A program made the translations under genes and the position numbers. From DASPWW01 sp035461345 (GTDB taxonomy: Bacteria; Actinomycetota; Thermoleophilia; Solirubrobacterales; 70-9): a stretch of DNA of 25,676 nt. The notes under the pieces are model-generated. The model saw only the letters and a list, made by a program, of their open reading frames with translations, did no database searches and was not told where the DNA came from. This document shows positions 7,528-14,677 of the stretch, one piece after another. Position 1 is the first letter of the stretch. The number at the start of each line of letters is the position of its first letter. The stretch lies in assembly GCA_035461345.1 (NCBI GenBank), contig DATHVJ010000092.1, positions 1 through 25,676 on the forward strand. Reading direction: 5' to 3'.

Positions 7528-8549
7528 CGGGCGCGCGGGACATCCGCTCCGGAGACCCCGGCAACCAGCTCGACGCCGTGCTGGCGCTCCCCGACCATCT
7601 GCGCGACGCGCTGTGGCGGGTCGACTCCGCGCGGCTCGAGGGATGGCGGAGCTCGGGCCTGATCGTGTGCGGGATGGGGGGGTCGGCGATCGGGGGCGAC
7701 CTGGCCGCGGCCGCGCTGGGCGACCGCCTCAGCTTTCCGCTCAGCACCGTGCGGGAGTACGGGCTGCCCGGGTGGACGCCGCCCGACCGGACGGTGCTGT
7801 GCTCGAGTTACTCCGGGAACACCGAGGAGACGCTGGGCTGCTACGCGGCCGCGGACGCACTGGGCGCGAGGCGGGTCGTCGCCACCACAGGAGGACAGCT
7901 CGCCGAGGCGGCGCGGCGCGACGGGGTGCCGGTGGTCGGGCTACCGGCGGGTCTTCAACCTCGCGCGGCGGTCGGCTACATGTTCGCCGTCGCCGTCGAG
8001 ATCGCGGCGCTGTGCGGGACCGGGCTGCCGATCCGCCCCGAGATCGACAGCTCCGCCGTCCACCTCGAGCGCGAGCGCGAGCGACTCGTCGAGCGCGCCG
8101 AGGAGGTCGCCGCGGAGCTGGACGGCACGGTCCCGCTGATCTACGGAGGAGACCTCACGGCCCCGGTCGCGTACCGCTGGAAGTGCGAGCTGAACGAGAA
8201 CGCGAAGCTGCCGGCGTTCTCGAACGAGCTCCCCGAGCTCGACCACAACGAGATCGTCGGCTGGGAGGGTGCCGGGTACGCCGGGGCGCGGTTCGGCGCT
8301 GTGTTCCTCGAGGATCGCGACCAGCACCCTCGCCAGCGCCAGCGCTTCGAGCTCACCGCGAAGGTGATCGCCGACAGCGCCGCCGCGGTCGTGCGCCTGG
8401 AGACCGAGGGCGACACCGCCACCGAGCGCCTCCTGTGGACCGTGATGCTGGGCGACCTCGTCTCCCTGCACCTGGCCGCCCGTCGCGGCGTCGATCCGAC
8501 CCCGATCGAGTCGATCGACCGCCTCAAGTCCGCGCTCGGGCCGCGGTAA
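7524..8549 (+). CDS. Bifunctional phosphoglucose/phosphomannose isomerase (SIS domain)
   Basis: Predicted 341-residue isomerase interconverting fructose 6-phosphate with glucose 6-phosphate and with mannose 6-phosphate. It carries two SIS folds. The first has GMGGSAIGGD (50-59) and the phosphate-binding SSYSGNTEET (94-103), with QPRAA at 145-149. The diagnostic stretch ENAKLPAFSNELPELDHNEI runs from Glu225 to Ile244. Glu225 and His241 have the spacing of the catalytic pair described for archaeal bifunctional enzymes. The C-terminus (SLHLAARRGVDPTPIESIDRL) is typical of the family. The GTG start overlaps the upstream stop (7524-7527), so the two proteins are probably made together. Confidence 0.92.
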   Translation: MTGARDIRSGDPGNQLDAVLALPDHLRDALWRVDSARLEGWRSSGLIVCGMGGSAIGGDLAAAALGDRLSFPLSTVREYGLPGWTPPDRTVLCSSYSGNTEETLGCYAAADALGARRVVATTGGQLAEAARRDGVPVVGLPAGLQPRAAVGYMFAVAVEIAALCGTGLPIRPEIDSSAVHLERERERLVERAEEVAAELDGTVPLIYGGDLTAPVAYRWKCELNENAKLPAFSNELPELDHNEIVGWEGAGYAGARFGAVFLEDRDQHPRQRQRFELTAKVIADSAAAVVRLETEGDTATERLLWTVMLGDLVSLHLAARRGVDPTPIESIDRLKSALGPR

Positions 8550-8555
8550 CCCAAC

Positions 8556-8561
8556 TATCCT
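8556..8561 (+). promoter_or_regulatory. Candidate -10 box upstream of ahcY
   Basis: TATCCT lies 30 bp before the TTG start and just after the stop of the isomerase gene. No clear -35 is visible. It would give a short leader containing the strong Shine-Dalgarno at 8576-8586. Confidence 0.4.
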
Positions 8562-8575
8562 TCGGCGTCCACGCG

Positions 8576-8586
8576 AGGAAAGGAAG
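8576..8586 (+). promoter_or_regulatory. Strong Shine-Dalgarno that fixes a TTG start for ahcY
   Basis: AGGAAAGGAAG ends 5 nt before the TTG at 8592. No ATG or GTG with comparable support exists nearby in frame, and the residues after this TTG match the usual N-terminus of the enzyme. Confidence 0.75.
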
Positions 8587-8591
8587 CGAAT

Positions 8592-9863
8592 TTGGCAACG
8601 GCCTCCAAGAGCTATGACATCGCCGACATCGCGCTGGCCGACGACGGCCAGCGGCGGGTGGAGTGGGCGGACAGGCACATGCCGGTCCTGCGCCAGATCC
8701 GCGAGCGGTTCGAGGCGGAGCGGCCCCTCGACGGCGTGAGGATGGCGTGCTGCCTGCACGTGACGAGCGAGACGGCGAACCTCGTGCGGGCGCTGCTCGC
8801 CGGAGGGGCGGACGTGACGCTGTGCGCCTCGAACCCGCTGTCGACCCAGGACGACGTCGCGGCCGCCCTCGTCGATCGCTACGGCGCCCAGGTGTACGCG
8901 ATCAACGGCGAGGACAACGACACCTACTACCGCCACATCTACTCCGCCGTCGACGCCCATCCCCAGATCACGATGGACGACGGCGCCGACGTCGTCGGCG
9001 TGCTGCACGGGGAGCGGACCGAGCAGCTCGCCGAGGTGCTCGGCGGGACGGAGGAGACGACGACCGGCGTCATCCGGCTGAAGGCGCTGGAGGCCGAGGG
9101 GAAGCTCGGTTACCCGATCATGGCCGTCAACGACGCCGTCACGAAGCACTTCTTCGACAACCGCTACGGCACCGGCCAGTCGACACTCGACGGGATCATC
9201 CGCGCGACCAACGTCCTGATCGCGGGGCTGCGAATCGTCGTGATCGGCTACGGCATGTGCGGCAAGGGCGTCGCAATGCGCGCCAAGGGCCACGGCGCCC
9301 ACGTCATCGTCTGCGAGGTCGATCCGCTGCGCGCGCTCGAGGCGCTGATGGATGGGTTCGAGGTGATGCGCGGGGTCGACGCGGCGCCGGTCGGGGACGT
9401 GTTCGTTTCGGTGACCGGGAACCGGGACGCGGTCAACGGTGAGATGTTCGAGCGCATGAAGTCCGGCGCGATCGTGTGCAACTCGGGTCACTTCGACGTC
9501 GAGGTCAATAAGGGCGAGCTCGACGCGATCACCGAGGAGACCTTCGAGACGCGCCCGTTCGTCGAGGGTCACCGGACCAAGGACGGCCGCGAGATCTTCC
9601 TGCTCGCGGACGGGCGCCTGGTCAACCTCGCGGCGGCCGAGGGCCACCCGGCGGCGGTGATGGACATGAGCTTCGCCAACCAGGCGCTGTGCTCCGAGCA
9701 CATGGTCGTGAACCACGCCTCGCTGGAGAAGCGCGTGTACCCGGTTCCCGACGAGATCGACCGCGAGATCGCGCGGCTCAAGCTGGCGTCGCGGGGCGTC
9801 GAGATCGACGACCTGACCGAGGCCCAGCGCAAGTACCTGGCCTCCTGGAACCAAGGGACCTGA
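8592..9863 (+). CDS. ahcY: S-adenosylhomocysteine hydrolase
   Basis: NAD+-dependent cytoplasmic enzyme of 423 residues that splits S-adenosylhomocysteine into adenosine and homocysteine, keeping methyltransferases free of product inhibition. Visible features are HVTSETANL with the substrate-binding Thr58-Glu60 region, CASNPLSTQDD (78-88), Asp130, the EETTTGV segment (155-160), and NDAVTKHFFDNRYGTGQS carrying catalytic Lys185. The NAD-binding GYGMCGKG is at 219-226 and GHFDVE lies further on. The protein is of the shorter archaeal/Thermotoga-like form: it lacks the extra segment of about 40 residues of the longer form and ends in YLASWNQGT. The TTG start is supported by a strong Shine-Dalgarno. 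The gene sits 42 bp after the isomerase gene. Confidence 0.96.
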   Translation: MATASKSYDIADIALADDGQRRVEWADRHMPVLRQIRERFEAERPLDGVRMACCLHVTSETANLVRALLAGGADVTLCASNPLSTQDDVAAALVDRYGAQVYAINGEDNDTYYRHIYSAVDAHPQITMDDGADVVGVLHGERTEQLAEVLGGTEETTTGVIRLKALEAEGKLGYPIMAVNDAVTKHFFDNRYGTGQSTLDGIIRATNVLIAGLRIVVIGYGMCGKGVAMRAKGHGAHVIVCEVDPLRALEALMDGFEVMRGVDAAPVGDVFVSVTGNRDAVNGEMFERMKSGAIVCNSGHFDVEVNKGELDAITEETFETRPFVEGHRTKDGREIFLLADGRLVNLAAAEGHPAAVMDMSFANQALCSEHMVVNHASLEKRVYPVPDEIDREIARLKLASRGVEIDDLTEAQRKYLASWNQGT

Positions 9864-9869
9864 ATCAAA

Positions 9870-9952
9870 CCCGCGACGTGCTCCGCTCCCGCTCGCTCGC
9901 ACCCACATGACTGGCAGCCTTGCTCGCTCGCTTCCGCGTCCGCCGTCGCGGG
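9870..9952 (+). repeat. 83-bp structured repeat, copy A (stem-closed GCTCGCTCGC element)
   Basis: Outer arms CCCGCGACG (9870-9878) and CGTCGCGGG (9944-9952) are perfect complements. Inside are block 1 (9881-9900, CTCCGCTCCCGCTCGCTCGC), a 21-nt variable spacer, and block 2 (9922-9937, GCTCGCTCGCTTCCGC). The same arrangement with the same offsets occurs on the minus strand at 20864-20947, where the stem sequence is different but still complementary. It occupies most of the gap between ahcY and the next gene. Confidence 0.75.
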
Positions 9953-9979
9953 GTCGCGGATGAGCCCGGCCGACGCGTG

Positions 9980-11008
9980 ATGCGGGCGATGGTCATGGCC
10001 GCGGGGCTGGGCACCCGCCTGCGCCCGCTTACGTACGAGATCGCGAAGCCGATGGTGCCGGTCGCCAACCGGCCCTTGATCGAGCACATCCTGCGGCTGC
10101 TGCGCAAACACGGGTTCGGAGAGGTGATCGCGAATCTGCACTGGTTCCCCGACCCGATCCGAGCCCACCTCGGGGATGGCTCGGAGTGGGAGATCGAGCT
10201 CACGTACAGCTACGAGGAGACGCTGCTCGACACGGCCGGGGGGGTGTGGAACGTTCGCGACTACCTCACGGCCGACGACGAGTCCTTCCTCGTGATGGCC
10301 GGCGACGCGCTCACCGACGTCGATTTGCGCGCGGTGTGCGAGGCGCACGCGGCCCACGACGGCGTCGCGACGATGACCGTGAAGCGGGTGCCGAACGTGA
10401 GCGAGTTCGGGGTCGTCGTCACCGACGCGGAAGGGCGAGTGCAGGGGTTCCAGGAGAAGCCCGACCCCGCCGAGGCGCTGTCCGACCTCGCCAACTGCAT
10501 GATCTACGCGTTCCGGCCCGAGATCTTCGACTACTTCCCTGACCCTCCGTACGTCGACTGGGCGAAGGACATCTTCCCGAGCCTGCTCGACGCGGACGTC
10601 CCCTTCTACACCCACACCGTCGACCGTTACTGGAACGACGTCGGTTCGCTCGGCGAGCTGCTGAGGGGCAACCTCGACTGCGTCGCGGGAACGGTCGACG
10701 TCGAGCCCGCCGGGGAGATCGTCGCCGCCGAGGCGGACCCCGACTCACCCGACCAGGGCGGACTCCCGGAGCCGCGGGCCGGGATCCCGGCCGGGACCGC
10801 CGTGGACGGGGCGGTCCTGGTCGGCGAGGACGTCGAGATCGGGTACAACGTGCGCCTCGACGGCCCGGTCGTGATCGGCGACGGGGCGCGGGTGGGGGAC
10901 GGGGCCCGGATCAAGGAGTCCCTGATGCTCCCCGGCGCCGAGGTGCCGGCCGAAGGGCTCGTTGCCGCGTCCGTGATCGGCAGGCGCGGCGCCCTCGCCG
11001 CCGCGTAG
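9980..11008 (+). CDS. Second sugar-1-phosphate nucleotidyltransferase (NDP-sugar pyrophosphorylase) with hexapeptide tail
   Basis: Predicted 342-residue paralogue of the enzyme at 6439. It has AAGLGTRLRPLT (7-18), AKPMVPV, AGDALTDVD (107-115, metal-binding Asp109), QEKPDP (158-163) and RYWNDVGSLGE (216-226). A linker rich in Pro, Asp and Gly follows, then a short beta-helix from about 270. The GTG at 9977 and ATG at 9980 are both possible; the family N-terminus begins within a few residues of either. A start at 9920 would add 20 basic residues encoded partly by the structured repeat, so I reject it. Specificity (mannose, glucose or another sugar phosphate) is unresolved. Confidence 0.82.
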   Translation: MRAMVMAAGLGTRLRPLTYEIAKPMVPVANRPLIEHILRLLRKHGFGEVIANLHWFPDPIRAHLGDGSEWEIELTYSYEETLLDTAGGVWNVRDYLTADDESFLVMAGDALTDVDLRAVCEAHAAHDGVATMTVKRVPNVSEFGVVVTDAEGRVQGFQEKPDPAEALSDLANCMIYAFRPEIFDYFPDPPYVDWAKDIFPSLLDADVPFYTHTVDRYWNDVGSLGELLRGNLDCVAGTVDVEPAGEIVAAEADPDSPDQGGLPEPRAGIPAGTAVDGAVLVGEDVEIGYNVRLDGPVVIGDGARVGDGARIKESLMLPGAEVPAEGLVAASVIGRRGALAAA

Positions 11009-11011
11009 AGT
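11006..11011 (+). promoter_or_regulatory. Candidate leaderless -10 box (TAGAGT)
   Basis: TAGAGT begins within the stop codon of the upstream gene and lies 11 nt before the ATG at 11023, which has no Shine-Dalgarno. The spacing fits transcription starting at or next to the start codon. Confidence 0.45.
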
Positions 11012-11022
11012 TTCGATCCGGG

Positions 11023-11409
11023 ATGAGCGCCGACGCGGACAGCGCTGACGTGCCCACGGAGGGCGACGGGGAGCGATCCGGGGACCTCCAGGTCGGGCGC
11101 TCGAAGCAGGTCGTCGCGCCAGCGGCGCGGGCGTTCGCGGCGTTCGAGGACGCTGAGCTGCGACGGCAGTGGCTCGGGGACGAGGCCCCGCTAGAGATCC
11201 GCGATACGGTGCCGGAGCGCTCGCTCGCCATCGCGTGGCCGGACGGCGCCACGATCGTCACCGTGAACCTGTACCCGAAGGGGCGGGCGAAGTGCGTCGT
11301 CCAGGTGATCCACGAGGGGCTCCCGGACGCCGCCGCGGTCGAGCGCATGACGGCCTACTGGGGCGAGCGGCTGGAGCGCCTGCGGCAGCTCCTCGAGGAA
11401 GGCGCTTGA
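11023..11409 (+). CDS. SRPBCC-fold protein, AHSA1-like
   Basis: Small 128-residue protein. After a disordered acidic N-terminus (1-20) comes a helix-grip fold pattern: VGRSKQVVAPAARAFAAFED, WLG near residue 50, beta strands through 100, and a long closing helix (MTAYWGERLERLRQLLEEG). The final YWGERLERL is typical of activator-of-Hsp90-ATPase-like SRPBCC proteins, which bind hydrophobic ligands or proteins. Its ligand is unknown. Its stop overlaps the TTG start of homoserine kinase by 3 bases (11407-11409), so the two are probably expressed together, though no functional link is evident. Confidence 0.75.
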   Translation: MSADADSADVPTEGDGERSGDLQVGRSKQVVAPAARAFAAFEDAELRRQWLGDEAPLEIRDTVPERSLAIAWPDGATIVTVNLYPKGRAKCVVQVIHEGLPDAAAVERMTAYWGERLERLRQLLEEGA

Positions 11410-12284
11410 CCGAACGGCGGCGGCTCGTCCGCGTCCCGGCCTCGTCGGCGAACCTCGGTCCGGGCTACGACGTGCTCGCGGCGGCGCTGTCGGCGAACCT
11501 GGAGCTCGAGGTCACGGAGACGGGGCGATTCGGAGTCGACGCGGGCGGTCTGCCGGTCCCCGAGGATCGCTCCAACCTTTGCGTCAGGGCGTTCGAGCGC
11601 CTTCATGGCGCGGACGGCCTCCACTTCGAGCTCCGCGGCGAGATCCCGGTCGCGGCGGGGCTCGGCGCCAGCGCGGCCGCGATCGTCGCGGGGCTTCTGG
11701 CCGCGGAGCACCTGTACGAGCTGGCGATCGAGCACGATGCCCTGCTCGAGCACGCGGTCGCGCTCGAGGGGCATCCGGACAACGTCGCGGCCGCCCTGTA
11801 CGGAGGGTTCGTCGTCTGCTCGAGCCGGGACGGGGTGACTCGCGCGACCCGGCTCGATCCGCCGGAGGGGGTCGAGGCCGTCGTCGTGATCCCCGAAGGA
11901 CAGGTCCGGACCGAGGAAGCGCGCAGCGCGATCCCGGACGAGATCCCGCTCGACGACGCGATCTCGAACATCGCAGCGTCGTCGCTGCTCGTGCTTGGCA
12001 TCGAGCGCTCCGACCTGAGCCTGATCGAGCGCGGGCTCGAGGACCGCATCCACCAGCGGCGACGGGCGGCGCTCTACCCGCGCTCGATGGAGCTCGTCGA
12101 GAGGGCGCCGGAGCTGGGCGCGATCGGCGCCACGATCTCGGGTGCCGGGCCGAGCGTGCTCGTGTGGACGCTGTGGCAGAGCACCGGCAAGGTGGTCGAG
12201 GCGCTGCGCGAGCACACCGAGGGCTGGGCCGAGGTCCGCAGGACGCCGTTCTCGCCGCTGGGGGCCGACGTACCGGAGCTCTGA
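11406..12284 (+). CDS. thrB: Homoserine kinase
   Basis: GHMP-family kinase of 292 residues that phosphorylates homoserine with ATP in threonine synthesis, cytoplasmic. The N-terminus RVPASSANLGPGYD (9-22) is characteristic of ThrB. The ATP loop PVAAGLGASAAA is at 81-92, the EGHPDNVAAALYGGF segment at 121-135, and the C-terminal GATISGAGPSVL closes the substrate site. I chose the TTG at 11406, which overlaps the previous stop (TTGA) and gives the normal family N-terminus. An upstream in-frame extension would read through the SRPBCC gene in another frame. No thrC or hom gene lies in the window. Confidence 0.93.
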   Translation: MTERRRLVRVPASSANLGPGYDVLAAALSANLELEVTETGRFGVDAGGLPVPEDRSNLCVRAFERLHGADGLHFELRGEIPVAAGLGASAAAIVAGLLAAEHLYELAIEHDALLEHAVALEGHPDNVAAALYGGFVVCSSRDGVTRATRLDPPEGVEAVVVIPEGQVRTEEARSAIPDEIPLDDAISNIAASSLLVLGIERSDLSLIERGLEDRIHQRRRAALYPRSMELVERAPELGAIGATISGAGPSVLVWTLWQSTGKVVEALREHTEGWAEVRRTPFSPLGADVPEL

Positions 12285-12285
12285 G

Positions 12286-12591
12286 ATGCTTCCGACGGAG
12301 CTCGCCGCGGCGGCGCGGCGGAATCTGGTGCTGCTGGCGGCGGGGATGGCGCTGATCGGCGCGGCGCTGGTCGACCACGGGCACTCGCACGGCGCGGTGT
12401 TCCCGGTGCTCTCGGCGACCCTGATCGGGCTCTCCGACCTGCTCGGCGACGTCACCGGCGCCGGATTGGTCGTGGTCGGGGGCTTCGCGCTCAAGGTGCT
12501 CGGCCTCGCGGCGGTGTGCGTCGGCGCGCCGCGCTACCGCTGGCGGCGGCGATGGTCGGTCCGTGAGCCGTCGCCCGCGGGCGCGGTCTAA
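12286..12591 (+). CDS. Small predicted membrane protein, unknown function
   Basis: 101-residue hydrophobic protein that I do not recognise. It has a predicted first membrane helix at about 14-29, a second around 38-52 and a third around 58-80, then a strongly basic cytoplasmic segment (RYRWRRRW, 83-90). A histidine cluster DHGHSHG (30-36) lies in the first loop. The ATG follows the thrB stop by 1 bp, so it is probably the last gene of the plus-strand run. It converges with DUF2277 22 bp downstream, with no obvious terminator between them. Codon use resembles the neighbours. Confidence 0.6.
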   Translation: MLPTELAAAARRNLVLLAAGMALIGAALVDHGHSHGAVFPVLSATLIGLSDLLGDVTGAGLVVVGGFALKVLGLAAVCVGAPRYRWRRRWSVREPSPAGAV

Positions 12592-12613
12592 CGCGACGCC
12601 GTCTCGACCGGCG

Positions 12614-12886
12614 CTACGCGGCGGCGAAGCGCTTCGCGCTCCGAGCCCTGCGCTTGGCCGCCTCGACCTCGCGGTCCTTCGGCGGCGCTTTGGTGACCAG
12701 CTCGTCGAGCAACCGCGCGGAGGCGGCGGCGATTTCGTCGACGGCACGCTCGAACGCCACGGCATTGGCGCGCGACGGCTTGTTGAAGCCGCTGGTCTTG
12801 CGCACGTACTGAAGCGCCGCGTCGCGCACCTCCTCCTCGGTCGCCGGCGGCTCGAAGTTGTGGAGGGTCCTGATGTTCCGGCACAT
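12614..12886 (-). CDS. DUF2277 family protein
   Basis: 90-residue soluble protein matching the DUF2277 pattern: MCRNIRTLHNFEPPAT at the N-terminus, ALQYVRKTSGFNKPS (25-39), then a helical part with FERAVDEIAAASARLLDELV and PPKDREVEAAKRRAR. The family is common in Actinomycetota and proteobacteria and has no assigned function; many members are encoded near unrelated genes. The ATG lies 10 bp after the SnoaL-like gene, and a TAGCCT box overlaps that gene's stop. Separate leaderless expression is therefore possible besides readthrough. Confidence 0.85.
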   Translation of the reverse strand: MCRNIRTLHNFEPPATEEEVRDAALQYVRKTSGFNKPSRANAVAFERAVDEIAAASARLLDELVTKAPPKDREVEAAKRRARSAKRFAAA

Positions 12887-12893
12887 GGGCCTG

Positions 12894-12899
12894 AGGCTA
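12894..12899 (-). promoter_or_regulatory. Candidate leaderless -10 box (TAGCCT) for DUF2277
   Basis: On the minus strand, TAGCCT lies 7 nt before the ATG at 12886 and overlaps the stop codon of the upstream gene. No Shine-Dalgarno is visible. The same TAGCCT-N7-ATG arrangement occurs at 14392-14397. Confidence 0.45.
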
Positions 12900-13328
12900 C
12901 TCGAGCAGGCCGACCTGACGCAGGATCGAGACCGAGTCGGAGTACACGTCCTTGCGCTTCACCAGCCCGTCCTCGAACGGGATCACGTCGACGCCGCGCC
13001 ACTCGACGCGGTTGCCGGTCGGCGCCGCCTCGAGATCGCCGCGCCGCATCGGGTTCGCGTGGGTTGCGATCGCGGTCCACTCTTGGACCACCAGCCCGTC
13101 GCGGACGTAGGTGCGCCGGCCCTCGAACCGGATGTCGGGCCAGGTCTCGAAGATCGCCCCGATGTGCTCGCGTACCTCTGCGCCCTGCGCCGACTCGCCC
13201 GCGGTGTGGTTCTCGAACACCATGTCCGGGGCGTGCATCGCCATGATCGCGTCGAGGTCGTGCACGTTCCAGGCGTCGTTGTAGCGCGCGATTGTCTCCT
13301 CGAGCGCCTGCGCTGAGTTGTTGCCCAT
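12897..13328 (-). CDS. SnoaL-like (NTF2-fold) protein
   Basis: Predicted 143-residue cytoplasmic protein of the SnoaL/NTF2-like superfamily. It starts with helix ALEETIARYNDAWNVHDLDAIMAMHAPDMVFEN, typical of the fold. GAEVREHIGAIFETWPDIRFE and the beta-strand pair VVQEWTAIATHAN and VEWRGVDVIPFEDGLVKRKDVYSD follow. Relatives include polyketide cyclases and proteins of unknown function; the reaction here is unknown. The ATG at 13328 has an ideal Shine-Dalgarno (GGAGG, 7 nt away). The GTG one codon upstream would be too close to it. It is followed by DUF2277 after 10 bp. Confidence 0.83.
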   Translation of the reverse strand: MGNNSAQALEETIARYNDAWNVHDLDAIMAMHAPDMVFENHTAGESAQGAEVREHIGAIFETWPDIRFEGRRTYVRDGLVVQEWTAIATHANPMRRGDLEAAPTGNRVEWRGVDVIPFEDGLVKRKDVYSDSVSILRQVGLLE

Positions 13329-13330
13329 CA

Positions 13331-13340
13331 CCTCACCTCC
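13331..13340 (-). promoter_or_regulatory. Shine-Dalgarno deciding ATG over GTG for the SnoaL-like gene
   Basis: GGAGGTGAGG on the minus strand places its GGAGG core 7 nt before ATG 13328, but only 4 nt before the adjacent GTG. Confidence 0.7.
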
Positions 13341-13351
13341 GTGAGCACGCC

Positions 13352-13357
13352 AGCCTA
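13352..13357 (-). promoter_or_regulatory. Candidate -10 box for the SnoaL-like gene
   Basis: TAGGCT on the minus strand lies 23 bp before the ATG at 13328. It would give a short leader with the Shine-Dalgarno. The gap between this gene and the upstream lipoprotein gene is 45 bp. Confidence 0.4.
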
Positions 13358-13373
13358 CCGCGGCCCGCTGGGC

Positions 13374-14384
13374 TCAGCTTCCGACGATCAGCTCCGCCAG
13401 GCTGCCCCGCGCCACGGCGTCGAACAGAAAGCCCGGCGGCTGGCGTTCGGCCAGGGACAGCTCGACGCGCACCACTTCGACCTCCTCGAACCGTCCGGAC
13501 TCGACGTCCACCGCGCGAACGAGGTCGGAGATCGGCTCACCGGTGCGGGGCTCCCGCGCGTCGGGCGCCAGCGACGACTCCAGGGCGCCGGCGATCTCGT
13601 CCGCCCGCTCGGCGGTGCCGCCGACGACGCACAGCACCTCCCGCCCGCCGTCGACGCCCATCGCCACGAGGTTGACGCCGAGCTCGGTCGAGAGCAGCAG
13701 CTTGTCCGGGACCATGCGGGCGACGACGACGTCGCCGAGACAGTCGGCGGCGGCCCGGTAGCTCGGCTCGTCGAGCAGGCGATCGCCGCGTCCGAGCAGC
13801 GCGCCCCGCGCCATGTCGGAGATTGCCAGCACGGTGACGGCGCGGCCGAAGGCATCGCGGGCGCCGAGGCCGAGGACGCCGGAGCGGAGAAGCGGCTCGG
13901 GGACGACCGCGTAGTCGCCGACGTCGGCAAGCTCGAGCCGGCCGGCCCGCTGAACTCGAGCGCCACGGCGAGTCAGCGCACTCTCGAGCCGCCCCCCGTC
14001 GACCCCGTCGAGGCGCAGGCCGAAGGCGTAGGAGCCGCCGATCGAGATCAGGCGCTCCGCCGCCAGCGGGTCGAAGCGAAAGCGCCGGCGGAGGACCGGC
14101 GCGGCCTCGATCACGGTGCGCGCGTTCGGTCCCAGCGCGTCGGCCACCAGCGCAGCATCGCCGCCGCGCTGTCGGACGAGCCGCGGCTCGGCCCACCCGA
14201 CCCCGAGCGAGCCGTGGGCGCCGCCACCGCCGACGTCGGCAAGGGCGTCGGCGAGGGGGCCGTCCGGCTGCCCCTCGTCCGCATCGTCGCCGCAACCCGC
14301 CGCCGCGAGCGTTAGCGCCGCCGCGACGGCAGCGGCCGCGACCCTCCGTGGCGGCAGTGAACCTCGGGCTCCGACGCCCCACAT
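13374..14384 (-). CDS. Putative secreted lipoprotein, unknown function
   Basis: 336-residue protein I do not recognise. The N-terminus has arginines, a hydrophobic Ala-rich stretch (15-29) and a cysteine at 31 (LAAAGC followed by GDD), a plausible though not ideal lipobox. This suggests export and lipid anchoring outside the membrane. The mature part alternates strands and helices, with two internal segments that read alike (DVGDYAVVPEPLLRSG and VLCVVGGTAERADEIAGALE). No catalytic motif is visible. It may be a substrate-binding or sensor-type lipoprotein. It begins 7 nt after a TAGCCT box, with no Shine-Dalgarno. Codon use fits the neighbours, and the open frame has no competing gene. Confidence 0.6.
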   Translation of the reverse strand: MWGVGARGSLPPRRVAAAAVAAALTLAAAGCGDDADEGQPDGPLADALADVGGGGAHGSLGVGWAEPRLVRQRGGDAALVADALGPNARTVIEAAPVLRRRFRFDPLAAERLISIGGSYAFGLRLDGVDGGRLESALTRRGARVQRAGRLELADVGDYAVVPEPLLRSGVLGLGARDAFGRAVTVLAISDMARGALLGRGDRLLDEPSYRAAADCLGDVVVARMVPDKLLLSTELGVNLVAMGVDGGREVLCVVGGTAERADEIAGALESSLAPDAREPRTGEPISDLVRAVDVESGRFEEVEVVRVELSLAERQPPGFLFDAVARGSLAELIVGS

Positions 14385-14391
14385 GGATGGG

Positions 14392-14397
14392 AGGCTA
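14392..14397 (-). promoter_or_regulatory. Candidate leaderless -10 box (TAGCCT) for the lipoprotein gene
   Basis: Minus-strand TAGCCT, 7 nt, then the ATG at 14384. This is the same arrangement as at 12894-12899. Confidence 0.45.
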
Positions 14398-14665
14398 CGG
14401 CTGTCTCAGCGCCGACTGCGTTTCCGGCTCCGACGCTCACGAGGACGCAGTTGGGACGGTCGTCGGGCAGGCATCGGTTCAGCGCCTGCTCGACGGCGAG
14501 CCGGTCATCGACAGCCGACGAAGCCCTCGACACGCTCGCGGATCGCCTGGGAGCGCGAGGACCTCGCGACCGTAGTCTCCATGCTGGCGCGGGAGCCAGG
14601 CGGATGAACGCACACGGCGATGAGTTCTCGCGGCACCGGCGGTCCCAACTGCAAACACGACAAAC
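14398..14665. other. Intergenic region without a convincing gene
   Basis: This 268-bp stretch lies between the divergent lipoprotein and DHFR-family genes. No long frame has coding character on either strand. One plus-strand frame ends with a short segment (AWEREDLATVVSMLA, about 14547-14591) that resembles the helix after the sigma domains of some ECF sigma factors or a SnoaL-like start. It stops within a few residues, so it may be a relic or chance. No clear promoter for the plus-strand gene is visible. Confidence 0.4.
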
Positions 14666-14677
14666 GAGGAGCTGGAT

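Noticed and set aside
8550..8591. An S-adenosylhomocysteine riboswitch before ahcY
   Set aside because: Only 42 bp separate the genes and much of that is the Shine-Dalgarno. There is no room for the known fold unless it lies within the upstream coding sequence, where none is visible.
7941..9908. A 655-codon minus-strand open frame across the isomerase and ahcY genes
   Set aside because: Antisense to two confident genes, with no recognisable motif.
9920..9979. Upstream start for the second nucleotidyltransferase
   Set aside because: The added residues are basic and partly encoded by the structured repeat. The family's nucleotide-binding loop begins a few residues after 9980.
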